A DNA stretch of 20,036 nt from NCBI GenBank assembly GCA_043778625.1, contig JAYWFU010000083.1, forward strand, positions 1 to 20,036. Reading direction: 5' to 3'. Shown piece by piece: positions 1 to 8,034 of the stretch (position 1 is its first letter; each line of letters begins with the position of its first letter). The stretch is from JACMRI01 sp043778625. Lineage in GTDB: Bacteria > Bacteroidota > Bacteroidia > UBA4408. The position numbers and the translations under genes were made by a program. The notes under the pieces were generated by a model that worked only from the letters and a program-made list of their open reading frames with translations, ran no database searches and was not told the origin of the DNA.

Positions 1-189
1 GCCAAGAATGAGATAAACCTAAGGCGATTGAAAATAATTCGTTACTATTCATAATTACAAAGATAGATTACCCACACCAAACGTCATAGACCCATTAATC
101 CTGCATATACTACCACTTCCGAAAATCTAAACATAGTACTAGACGCTCGTGCACAACAATACCAAAGCCTAGGATATGCTAAAAACCTA

Positions 190-1080
190 ATGCTTGGCGT
201 ATATGGTAATATTGCACCTAAGCAAAGTTTAGGTGCAAAAATAATTTCGGACCAACAAGGAGCGTTTCAAACCCTGCGTGCCGATTTTAGTTACGGCTAT
301 AAACTACAATTAGACAAAGACCAAACGCTTAGTTTTGGAATGAGTGCAGGAGTGTTTAACAAAAACTTTTCGAAACTACGAGTAGATAACTACCAAAATC
401 TCGACCAGTCGGACGTTACGCTTAATCAAACCTATTATAACAGCACACAATTTATAGCAGGAGTTGGTTTGTTGTACAACTACAAAGCACTAAACGTAGG
501 TGTTGCAATGCCACATTTAATTGAAACATCGCAAGCCGTAAATCAACTATTTAATATTAATGCAGGTTATGCAATAACTATTAATAAAGATTTTACCGTA
601 ACACCTTGGGCAATGTATCAAAACATACCTGTAACCAAAAATGTGGGAGCGTTGTATGTAAAAGGACAGTTCAAAAACATAGCATGGTTACAAGCGGGTT
701 ATCAAACCAACAAATCAGCCAATGTAGCGTTTGGTGTAAATATGGGTGCATTTGGATTAGGCTATGGCTTTACGTTTAGTAACGCAGAGTTAAACAACCT
801 AAGTGCAGGCGCACACGAGGTGGTATTTACATTTAAAATACCAAGTCGTAAAACAAGTACAGTACAAGGTAATAGCGATGCGTTAAATGCAATAGCCGAT
901 CGATTAACTCAGTTGTTAAACAAGCCAATGTCAGCACAAGTAAAACAAGAAGTTGAAAAAATAAAATTAGATTTACAAGCAGTAGAAGTAGATAACAATG
1001 CAGGCAACATAAAAGGAGCGGCAGAAAAATTAAAAGAAATAGAAAATAAGTTGAAACAACTTGAAAATAGCGTAAAATAA
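190..1080 (+). CDS. PorP/SprF-family outer-membrane protein with C-terminal helical tail, 5' end broken
   Basis: The protein resembles the PorP/SprF family of T9SS-associated outer-membrane beta-barrels: alternating aromatic/glycine strands fill residues 1-217 and end in the barrel-like strand HEVVFTFKI. Family similarity begins upstream of this ATG: in the same frame, from base 67, one reads INPAYTTTSENLN, the conserved NPAY region that normally follows the signal peptide. No ATG, GTG or TTG lies between 67 and 190, and TAG at 64-66 and TAA at 52-54 block the frame, so the ATG at 190 would give a protein without signal peptide or first strands. Either the gene is a 5'-decayed pseudogene or the first ~66 bases are an assembly error. 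Residues 218-296 are an added Lys/Glu/Gln-rich, predicted helical tail that ordinary PorP proteins lack. A small OmpA-like gene follows after 4 bases. Confidence 0.75.
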   Translation: MLGVYGNIAPKQSLGAKIISDQQGAFQTLRADFSYGYKLQLDKDQTLSFGMSAGVFNKNFSKLRVDNYQNLDQSDVTLNQTYYNSTQFIAGVGLLYNYKALNVGVAMPHLIETSQAVNQLFNINAGYAITINKDFTVTPWAMYQNIPVTKNVGALYVKGQFKNIAWLQAGYQTNKSANVAFGVNMGAFGLGYGFTFSNAELNNLSAGAHEVVFTFKIPSRKTSTVQGNSDALNAIADRLTQLLNKPMSAQVKQEVEKIKLDLQAVEVDNNAGNIKGAAEKLKEIENKLKQLENSVK

Positions 1081-1084
1081 AACG

Positions 1085-1687
1085 ATGCAAAAAATAATAC
1101 TACTAATAGCTATATTGCTTGTAAATACAGCTATTATGGCACAAAGTAATAGCGATTTAAAAACAAAAAACCAACAAACGATTGATGCCTTAAAACAACG
1201 TTTGCAACAAGTTGAAGCTACATCGGTAGAAAAAAGTTATAACGATAGTTGCGACGCATTAAAAACTGTACGCAACCAATTAGCCGAAGCTCAGCTCCAA
1301 CTAAAACAACTTAAAGATAATATGCTTAAAATAAGCGCTATTGCCACGGGAGTAAATACAGCAATAATAGAGAGCGCTAATGCGGTAAAGGAAATAACTA
1401 TTTATTTTGACCCCAATAAAAATAGTGCCGAATTGCACGCTTACGATACTAAATTTACTGAGTTTGTAACTCATGCGCTTAGTAGTAATAAAAAAATAGT
1501 ACTTAATGGCTATGCCGATGGTACAGGACGCGATGCACAAAATTTATTATTATCAAAACAACGTGCTATTAATGTGGGTAATTATTTAACTAAAAATAAC
1601 CACGTGTTAGCTACTCAAATGAGTATTAAGTGGCATGGTTCAGCATCAACTTACAAGGAACGAAAGGTAACATTGAGTGTAGAGTAG
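1085..1687 (+). CDS. Small secreted coiled-coil protein with OmpA-like peptidoglycan-binding domain
   Basis: A 200-residue protein. Residues 1-19 are a Sec signal peptide (hydrophobic run ending MAQ). Residues ~22-100 are Gln/Lys/Leu-rich with heptad-like spacing, a likely coiled coil. Residues ~103-200 match the OmpA C-terminal fold: ITIYFDPN, then NGYADGTG, then NLLLSKQRAINVGNYL, then a final KERKV strand. Asp145 and Arg160 are 15 residues apart, the spacing of the two diaminopimelate-contacting residues (D271/R286) of Acinetobacter baumannii OmpA, so peptidoglycan binding is likely kept. It has no barrel of its own and no lipobox, so it is probably a soluble periplasmic protein. It starts 4 bases after the stop of the PorP-like gene and is surely co-transcribed; the two coiled regions could pair, linking the barrel to the cell wall. 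That link is inference. Confidence 0.75.
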   Translation: MQKIILLIAILLVNTAIMAQSNSDLKTKNQQTIDALKQRLQQVEATSVEKSYNDSCDALKTVRNQLAEAQLQLKQLKDNMLKISAIATGVNTAIIESANAVKEITIYFDPNKNSAELHAYDTKFTEFVTHALSSNKKIVLNGYADGTGRDAQNLLLSKQRAINVGNYLTKNNHVLATQMSIKWHGSASTYKERKVTLSVE

Positions 1688-1776
1688 TTACTAATTGAAC
1701 CAAATATTAGTTAATAACTAAGCAGTATTACTTTAATTGCAAATTTAAGGCGCAATTTAAGTCTGTGTCCTCTTCG
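1688..1776. other. Convergent intergenic spacer with weak hairpins
   Basis: This 89-base spacer separates the stop codons of the OmpA-like gene (+) and the restriction-modification gene (-). It holds two short inverted repeats, ACTAAT/ATTAGT with a 10-base loop and AATTGC/GCAATT with an 11-base loop. Neither has a GC-rich stem or a T-run, so an intrinsic terminator is not convincing. Confidence 0.3.
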
Positions 1777-4248
1777 TTATAGTTTTAAAAATTCGTATTC
1801 ATATACTTTAGGCTCAATTGCTAGCGCAAGTTGTTTTAGTGTTTCTCTAAGTGCCTCAATAAGCCCAGTGTAAGTTTCATCTTTACTTTTATTATTCATA
1901 CGCCCGCTTGAGCCACGCCCCTGAAAATGCTCTCGTATATCGTACAACGACGCATTTACATTATAGCCACCCGTGGCTATTGTTACACCCTCATAAGCCA
2001 AAAACTGTTGTGCATGATAGTATGCCCACAACGCACGCCCAGCATCAAACACAGCGGTAGCTTCGGTTGAAAACTTTAAGGGTACTTCGTAATGCGCTGT
2101 TGGTTCACTTACCGCAAACAAGTTTACATCATCGTTGGATTTTATTTTACCTTTTATAAACTGTGTCATAAAGTTGCTCTCAAACTTATCGCGGGCATTT
2201 ATTTCTTTTTCGGTAAAGGGTATCCAGTGATTAGTGCCATCTTTCGATGTTATTTTATTTTGGCTATGCAACAATGCAAACGCCAAGCAATTATTTTTAA
2301 ACTCAGCGTCTTTTTCCCATTTTTTATTAGGATGCAAAAATTGGTCGCGGTCATTTAACCAAGATGCTGCTATGCAGTGGCGTACCGAAAAATAAGTACT
2401 TAATGCAATAAGATTACTGCTTGAAAGTTTAACTTTTGTGTCATGAACTGTATTGTCAATGTTGGTAGCCAAATAAATATATTTTTGATTTTGAAAATCA
2501 TTACCACGTGTACTTAAAGTACCAATTGTTTTACTTGTTTCCGTTAAATAATAATTAACCAACCACTTATTAATACTTTTAGGTAACACACCATAAAAAG
2601 CTTTTTTGCCAATTAACTTGGCTTTATTCTCATAAACTTTACAACTAATTTTTTTTATTTTAGTAGTACTATCCAAATTCCACATTGTAAACCCAATAGG
2701 AAAACTACCTTTTACATTATCAAATGTATCAGCAGGCACAACAAAACCACCCAAATACTTAACCAAAAAATACTCCTTAAATTTTGCAAAATTACTGCCT
2801 TGTACAAACTTTAATGTAGAAAACTGTGCTAGTGTAGCACTAGGAATTTTGTCGTAAATTTTCGCCATAAACAGCGCAAAAATTTCGTTAGAAGCATTCC
2901 CAATTTTTAAATTGTAGTATTCGTTAATTTTATTATCAGTTGCTACTCCGCTTTTATTTTCACCTGTACCAGTAACAGTTCTTGCTGTAGTAGCCTCAGC
3001 ATACGGCGGATTAATATACATCACTAACTTCTTACGCTTGTCAGGGTCGTTAATAATGGTTTGCAAGCCTTGTGGTAGCTTAGTAAAATCATCATTCAAA
3101 AAATCAAATTGAAACACGTGATCGTCCAACAAATTTGCACCGTTTTTTATACGGTCGTGTACTACTTCTACATCTTGTTTATCCAAGGTACTTGCCCAAA
3201 TGTTGTACTTGTTAGTAAGCCCTGCAAGTAAGTTGCCCGTACCGCAGGCACAGTCCCACACGTAGTATTCGTCCTGCCAATCGTCGCCTAGAGCATCGGT
3301 TAAATATTGTTGCGAAAGCTCTACCCAAATTTGTGGTGTAAAAAAACTTCCCTTACGCTCACGCACGTCTTGTGGCACAAGCAAATCGCGACGTTCTACT
3401 ATATAATCCCAATATTCCTCACGCGGAGGGCGGTCGTATTTATTCCAAAACTGGGTGTGTGCCACTAGCTTATCAGTAAAATCGGTTCGTTTGCTGCTAA
3501 ACATACCTGCCTCGTCAAGTTTTCGGTCAAGTTCGTAATAATCTTTTTTGAGCAATACAAACAACTTTTCTTTTAGCGTACTATTTTCGTGCGAAAGCAA
3601 ATCGGCCAAGTAAAAATCGCCATCAATAATTCCTGATTTTTTGGCAATGTCCCAATTCACCGCAATGGTAGGCTTTACGGCTTGTAACCATTTGTTGTAA
3701 ATAATCATAAAATTGTTTTTGTCAATTTTGGTTTTGGTAAGGCCGTGTTTGCCTACTACAAAGTTTAGTTTAATAAATCGTTGTAGCTCTTTATCATCTT
3801 TCGTAAAATCAAACAGTAAGGCTTCGCTATCAATAATTGATTTTACTTTGTCGTACACCAACTTAAACTCCTTGGTATCGTGGTTGCTTGGTGCTACATT
3901 CCAGTTAAAATCATTGGTATAAAATACATCATGAATATCGTTGTAGGGCACAAACGCAATTTTTTCGGCATCAAACGCACCTAACATTGCAGGAGGCAAA
4001 AATTTATCAAACGTACGTGCCTTACCTATGGTAAGTATTAATTGTACTATTGACGTATAACTATCGGCTACACCTTTCTTGGCTTCGGCCCATAGCAACG
4101 ATTCTTGTTCAAATAAGTCGTCCGAGCTATGGTGCATACTTACACAAAAATCAACATTGCCCATTATTTTGGTACAATCATACATCCAAAAATAGTCGTG
4201 CGCTATTTTATTTTTAAGTTCTTCTTCGCGTATGTGTTGGTATTTCAT
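1777..4248 (-). CDS. Single-chain restriction-modification enzyme, type IIG-like N6-adenine methyltransferase with N-terminal nuclease
   Basis: An 823-residue protein that appears to combine cleavage, methylation and target recognition. Near the N-terminus, Asp33 in GNVDF and Glu55-Ala-Lys57 in LLWAEAKKG fit the catalytic D...ExK pattern of PD-(D/E)xK nucleases. After a helical linker come the motifs of an N6-adenine DNA methyltransferase: RKGSFFTP (297-304, motif X), DCACGTGNL (332-340, AdoMet-binding motif I) and INPPYAE (412-418, catalytic motif IV). The ~290 residues after the catalytic core would hold the target-recognition region; the sequence recognised cannot be read from here. Such enzymes act as stand-alone anti-phage systems in the cytoplasm, and no separate specificity, nuclease or methylase gene lies beside it. 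No integrase or transposase flanks it. The start codon follows a TAACTTTA box by 20 bases. Type IIG is inferred from domain order; a phage-exclusion methylase is the main alternative. Confidence 0.8.
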   Translation of the reverse strand: MKYQHIREEELKNKIAHDYFWMYDCTKIMGNVDFCVSMHHSSDDLFEQESLLWAEAKKGVADSYTSIVQLILTIGKARTFDKFLPPAMLGAFDAEKIAFVPYNDIHDVFYTNDFNWNVAPSNHDTKEFKLVYDKVKSIIDSEALLFDFTKDDKELQRFIKLNFVVGKHGLTKTKIDKNNFMIIYNKWLQAVKPTIAVNWDIAKKSGIIDGDFYLADLLSHENSTLKEKLFVLLKKDYYELDRKLDEAGMFSSKRTDFTDKLVAHTQFWNKYDRPPREEYWDYIVERRDLLVPQDVRERKGSFFTPQIWVELSQQYLTDALGDDWQDEYYVWDCACGTGNLLAGLTNKYNIWASTLDKQDVEVVHDRIKNGANLLDDHVFQFDFLNDDFTKLPQGLQTIINDPDKRKKLVMYINPPYAEATTARTVTGTGENKSGVATDNKINEYYNLKIGNASNEIFALFMAKIYDKIPSATLAQFSTLKFVQGSNFAKFKEYFLVKYLGGFVVPADTFDNVKGSFPIGFTMWNLDSTTKIKKISCKVYENKAKLIGKKAFYGVLPKSINKWLVNYYLTETSKTIGTLSTRGNDFQNQKYIYLATNIDNTVHDTKVKLSSSNLIALSTYFSVRHCIAASWLNDRDQFLHPNKKWEKDAEFKNNCLAFALLHSQNKITSKDGTNHWIPFTEKEINARDKFESNFMTQFIKGKIKSNDDVNLFAVSEPTAHYEVPLKFSTEATAVFDAGRALWAYYHAQQFLAYEGVTIATGGYNVNASLYDIREHFQGRGSSGRMNNKSKDETYTGLIEALRETLKQLALAIEPKVYEYEFLKL

Positions 4249-4298
4249 TGTTAATGAATATGCTACTTTAAAGTTAAAAAATAAAAAAGAGTTGTGAT
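4249..4298 (-). promoter_or_regulatory. Possible promoter of the restriction-modification gene
   Basis: On the minus strand, TAACTTTA (plus-strand 4269-4276) lies 20 bases before the ATG and matches seven of eight positions of the Bacteroidota -7 element TAnnTTTG. No clear TTTG -33 box was found at the expected spacing. The gene could also be read through from the MORN/TonB gene 50 bases upstream. Confidence 0.25.
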
Positions 4299-5909
4299 TT
4301 ATCGTAGTGAAAAACGTACTGGCAAGTTAAACAGTACTTTAGCATTAGCACCATCTACTGTGCCAGGTGTCCAAGTAGGAAATAAGTGTAACACACGCCA
4401 CACTTCATTATCCATGTCAGCGTGTACGCCACTTACAATTTTACAATCACTCATTTCACCCACTTCGTTTATTATAAATGTTGTGTAAACAGTACCTGTT
4501 ATGTCATTTTTTTTAGCGTCGTTTGGGTATTTTATTGTCGCTCTTAAAAATTTCATCATATCCTCTTCTCCATTTATGAACTCTGGTAGTTCATGTATAT
4601 AATCCGTTTTCAAATTTCCAAAGTATCGCGAGGTAGTTACTATTGTATCTAAACTATTACCATATTTTTCTTCATCTATATTGGGCATTTTTATTCTTTT
4701 TTTTATTTCCCCTCTTCTATTATATGTTAATAGTTCTCCAATTGGCGTACTGTATTTTAAATCAGTCTCTAATTTTAATTTTCCTTTTATATAAAATTTA
4801 TTTATTCCATAGATAGCGTCATTTTTAAAAACTTGTTGCATTTCTTTTTTATAATTTTTATTGTAAATTTTAATAACCCCTTCTCGTTTGTCTTTTATAT
4901 AGGCCCCTTTCGCTACAATTTTTTGTTTTTTGTATAGCAAAAAATCCCCCTCCCTCAATCCTAATTTATAATTAAAGAGGCTTGTTTTATTTCGCCTAAA
5001 ATCATAATTAGTAAATTCTCCGTGCTTTAAACCATTTAAAAAATAGCCTTTCCGCACAATTTGTTTTTTGTGATACCCCTTATATTCTCCATTTAATACG
5101 TTATTTTTAATAGTAAACTCTTGTGTTTTAACACCAAGTGCATTATTATATTCTATAAACGTTCCTTCACCATTTTTTAATGTGCCATAATCAAGCGTAT
5201 TGCCTTTTAAGTCTTTGTATTCCAATACGTTAATGGGGCAATTATTATTAAATACTATCTTTTGCTCAATAGTTCCATTTTCAAAATAATGCGTTAATGT
5301 ATCCGTTAAAGAATCGTTTCTTAAATGGGCTAATATTTTTAGCCAGCCATTTTCAAAATATGACTTATAAATTCCTGTTATATCATTGCTTTTATTGTTT
5401 ATACTATACAGTTGTTTTAGCTGTTTATTATCATAAAACGTACTAACGCTGGTTGTATTATTGAGCATTACTTGCTTTAATAACTGGATGTTTCCATTTT
5501 TGTAATAAGTAGTTTCGCGGTCGCATTCATTGTTGGTATAATGTTTTTTGTTGCGCAATTGTCCATTTTTGGCGTATGCAAAAAAATCTCCGTCTAAGCT
5601 ATCGTTTTTATATCTAGCTTTAGTATATTGTTTCCCCGTGGTGTAGAAATACCAAATCCCTTGACGCTTATTGTTAGCGTAGTTGCCCATAATTATAGTA
5701 TCTCCAAAGTACAACTTAATATACAAGCCTTGTTTTATAGTACTATCATTTTTATGCACAAAAAACACTTCTTCTAGACAATCTTTTACCAAAGTATTTT
5801 TAATTTGCGCTATTTCAGCACCATTATCAGCTATAGCTATGCTCAATAAACAAAAATGGCAAATAATATAATTTGCCATTTTTATAATTGTATGCTGTTT
5901 TATGTTCAT
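4299..5909 (-). CDS. MORN-repeat (YwqK-like) protein with C-terminal TonB domain
   Basis: A 536-residue exported protein. An N-terminal hydrophobic stretch (about residues 11-27) looks like a signal peptide; Met11 is an alternative start, but the ATG used here sits 4 bases after the PorE-like stop, which favours translational coupling. Residues ~60-420 hold many MORN_2-type repeats, recognisable as G-x-aromatic-x-x-aromatic units such as RQGIWYFYTTGK and LNGEYKGYHKK. Residues ~442-536 are a TonB C-terminal domain: PEFINGEEDMMKFL, IKYPNDAKKNDITGTVYTTFIIN, and a final strand VRFSLR. There is no transmembrane anchor other than the signal region and no Pro-rich spacer, so it is unlikely to be a classic energy-transducing TonB. 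Such MORN-TonB proteins are common in Bacteroidota with unknown roles. Its position as the last gene of the adhesin/PorP/PorE-like cluster suggests a periplasmic job in surface-protein export; that is inference. Confidence 0.75.
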   Translation of the reverse strand: MNIKQHTIIKMANYIICHFCLLSIAIADNGAEIAQIKNTLVKDCLEEVFFVHKNDSTIKQGLYIKLYFGDTIIMGNYANNKRQGIWYFYTTGKQYTKARYKNDSLDGDFFAYAKNGQLRNKKHYTNNECDRETTYYKNGNIQLLKQVMLNNTTSVSTFYDNKQLKQLYSINNKSNDITGIYKSYFENGWLKILAHLRNDSLTDTLTHYFENGTIEQKIVFNNNCPINVLEYKDLKGNTLDYGTLKNGEGTFIEYNNALGVKTQEFTIKNNVLNGEYKGYHKKQIVRKGYFLNGLKHGEFTNYDFRRNKTSLFNYKLGLREGDFLLYKKQKIVAKGAYIKDKREGVIKIYNKNYKKEMQQVFKNDAIYGINKFYIKGKLKLETDLKYSTPIGELLTYNRRGEIKKRIKMPNIDEEKYGNSLDTIVTTSRYFGNLKTDYIHELPEFINGEEDMMKFLRATIKYPNDAKKNDITGTVYTTFIINEVGEMSDCKIVSGVHADMDNEVWRVLHLFPTWTPGTVDGANAKVLFNLPVRFSLR

Positions 5910-5913
5910 CTAC

Positions 5914-7992
5914 CTAATCGTCCAAATCCACGTTTTTAATAGTGTCGCCATCTTTGAGCTTACCTATTACACGTATTTCGGTTCTACGGTTTTTGGCTCG
6001 GCCTTCGGGGTTATCAGTACCGTCAGGGTTGGTATTACGTGCTATTGGGCGGCTTTCGCCATAGCCCGCAGCCTGCAAGCGTTCAGGCAATACGCCTTTG
6101 CTTATTACATAATCCACTACACCCTTAGCTCTGTTTTTTGATAATTTTTGATTGTATGCGTCCGAAGCAATGCTATCCGTATGCGAACTTACCTCAATAA
6201 TTACATCAGGGTATTTTTTTAAGAATACTAACAATGTAGTATCTATTGCAATTTTTGAGGGTGCTGTTATTTCAAATTTATCCAATTCGTAATATACATT
6301 TTTCAACACAAATGCTTCGTTTTTAGGCGGTAATTCTTTCAACACCAAATCCTTTAAATAGGTAGATGATTCGTTTTGTCCCTTGGTACTAAACGTTACT
6401 GGGCTTCCTTTAAAACCTGCTTTTTCGGCCACTATTTGGTAGTCGTACCCTAGTTCCAGTTTATTGTCAAAATTACTGGCATCAGTTATTGGCATTTCTC
6501 TTACAAAGATGGGTTCTTTTTCGTTGGGATCAATAATGTATAGTTTTACAATAGCATTTTGCGCAGGTACTTTTGTACCGTTTTGCAACTCTTCCATTAC
6601 CACACCTTTCAAATCTAGCTTAATATATTCCAAACGTTTAAAGGTGTAAATATCATCGCAACAAGTAGCATTGCCTTTAAGGCTTTGCCCGCCTGCACGG
6701 TTAGATACAAAAAAACCTCCATCCTCTACGTTTTTAGCGTTGCTATAATATACATCGTCGGCACCTGAATTTATTGGTAATCCCAAATTTTCGGCGGTAG
6801 TAAATTTTTTCAATTCGCCACGTGCTCTAAATATATCATGGCCTCCAGCACTTGGCAAGCCATTACTACTAAAGTAGAGTATCTTATTTTCGTTATCGTA
6901 GTAAGGCGTAACCTCATCGCCTACGGTATTTACTTTAGGACCTACGTTTTTGGCTGCTGAATACTTACGTTTTTTAGGATTGTAGGTAAAATAATAAATA
7001 TCCGTTCCGCCTTTTCCACCCTCTTCCCTGTCTGACACAAAATACACCACATCATAGCCTGAAGGAGCATCAACAGTAACTGATGGCTGTGTGCTCGATG
7101 TTTTGGGCATATTAATTAATTCGTTAAGCATAGTTGGTTCGTTCCATTCAGCACCACGTTTTTCAGTAACCCAAATAGTGCTATACACCTTGCCTTTAAT
7201 GTCCTCTTGTGTTTGTGTAAAATAAAACTTGTTACCATCAGGTGTAAACGAACCATTGCTGTAATCCACGTTAGGTGCATTAAACGGGCCTTCCATTTCA
7301 CCTTGGTATTCCCATTTATTGTTCTTTTTGGTAGCGGTATAAAACTTACGTACGTGGGTGTTTATGGAGTCTTCGTGTTCGTACTTGTACACACGAGCAT
7401 CAGTACGAAGCGACGAAAAGAATAATTTATCGTCCGATAGTTGCAACGGATTTCCTTCTACGTGTATTTTGTTAATACTGTTATCCATTCTATTAACTAC
7501 TGCCAAGGGCTTACCGTTAATGTATTTTTTTACTACCGAATCGCACCCTGCAATTTCTGTTTTTAATTGTTTTTTAAATTTATCCATTTCAGGGTCGTCG
7601 CCTGCTGTTTTTTTAAATTTAGCTAGATTTTTACTCGCATTTTCGCAATCGCCACTTTGTTTTTGCATTATAGCCATGTTGTACAATGCCATGCTATTAG
7701 TGTTTTCGCTTAGTTCGTAGGCTTTAGTGTACCATGCTAACCCTTGTGCGTAATCACGGTTTTTGCGATAGGCTTCGGCTAATTCAAACGCTACTTTAGC
7801 ATTTTTAGGTTTTAATTTTAAGTAACGTTCGTAGTATTTAGCGGCCGTTGGGTAATCGTTGCGCATAATAGCATACTTACCCATGCGCTTGCATTGCCCC
7901 GCTTTAAATTTGTTTACGTTAAGTGTGTCTTGTGCATACACGCTGTGTTGCAAGGTTAGTAGGCTAATTAAAAGGAATAAACTATATTTCAT
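5914..7992 (-). CDS. PorE-like periplasmic protein: TPR, PD40 beta-propeller, regulatory-like domain, OmpA domain
   Basis: A 692-residue protein with the domain order of Porphyromonas gingivalis PorE, a T9SS component. Residues 1-20 are a signal peptide ending in VYA. TPR-like helices fill ~25-150 (YPTAAKYYERYLKLKP, AFELAEAYRKNRDYAQG). Residues ~180-455 carry PD40/WD40-like propeller blades: GSFTPDGNKFYFT, DVVYFVSDREEGG, KILYFSSNG, GGHDIFRA, GGFFVSNRAGG. Residues ~458-555 form a carboxypeptidase-regulatory-like beta-sandwich (LDLKGVVME). Residues ~563-676 are an OmpA domain with VSSHTDS, KLSKNRA, AAGYGESRP and KNRRTEIRV; Asp606 and Arg621 keep the 15-residue spacing of diaminopimelate-binding residues. 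Unlike PorE of P. gingivalis it shows no obvious lipobox. It lies 42 bases after the PorP gene, and PorP-PorE interaction is established, so a peptidoglycan anchor for the export site is the best reading. Many paralogues with this architecture exist per genome, so it need not be the core PorE. Confidence 0.85.
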   Translation of the reverse strand: MKYSLFLLISLLTLQHSVYAQDTLNVNKFKAGQCKRMGKYAIMRNDYPTAAKYYERYLKLKPKNAKVAFELAEAYRKNRDYAQGLAWYTKAYELSENTNSMALYNMAIMQKQSGDCENASKNLAKFKKTAGDDPEMDKFKKQLKTEIAGCDSVVKKYINGKPLAVVNRMDNSINKIHVEGNPLQLSDDKLFFSSLRTDARVYKYEHEDSINTHVRKFYTATKKNNKWEYQGEMEGPFNAPNVDYSNGSFTPDGNKFYFTQTQEDIKGKVYSTIWVTEKRGAEWNEPTMLNELINMPKTSSTQPSVTVDAPSGYDVVYFVSDREEGGKGGTDIYYFTYNPKKRKYSAAKNVGPKVNTVGDEVTPYYDNENKILYFSSNGLPSAGGHDIFRARGELKKFTTAENLGLPINSGADDVYYSNAKNVEDGGFFVSNRAGGQSLKGNATCCDDIYTFKRLEYIKLDLKGVVMEELQNGTKVPAQNAIVKLYIIDPNEKEPIFVREMPITDASNFDNKLELGYDYQIVAEKAGFKGSPVTFSTKGQNESSTYLKDLVLKELPPKNEAFVLKNVYYELDKFEITAPSKIAIDTTLLVFLKKYPDVIIEVSSHTDSIASDAYNQKLSKNRAKGVVDYVISKGVLPERLQAAGYGESRPIARNTNPDGTDNPEGRAKNRRTEIRVIGKLKDGDTIKNVDLDD

Positions 7993-8034
7993 AAGATGAT
8001 AATTTGTAGTGTAAAAATTGTAACGTAAAAGTGA

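Noticed and set aside
1688..1776. Intrinsic terminator between the convergent OmpA-like and restriction-modification genes
   Set aside because: Only 6-base A/T-rich stems with long loops and no T-run.
4299..5909. Reading the YwqK-like protein as an antitoxin of a toxin-antitoxin pair
   Set aside because: The label is a database name for MORN_2 proteins; there is no toxin gene beside it, and it has a signal region and a TonB domain.
7116..7425. Short open frames on both strands inside the PorE-like gene
   Set aside because: They lie wholly within a convincing long gene in other frames and have no recognisable family features.
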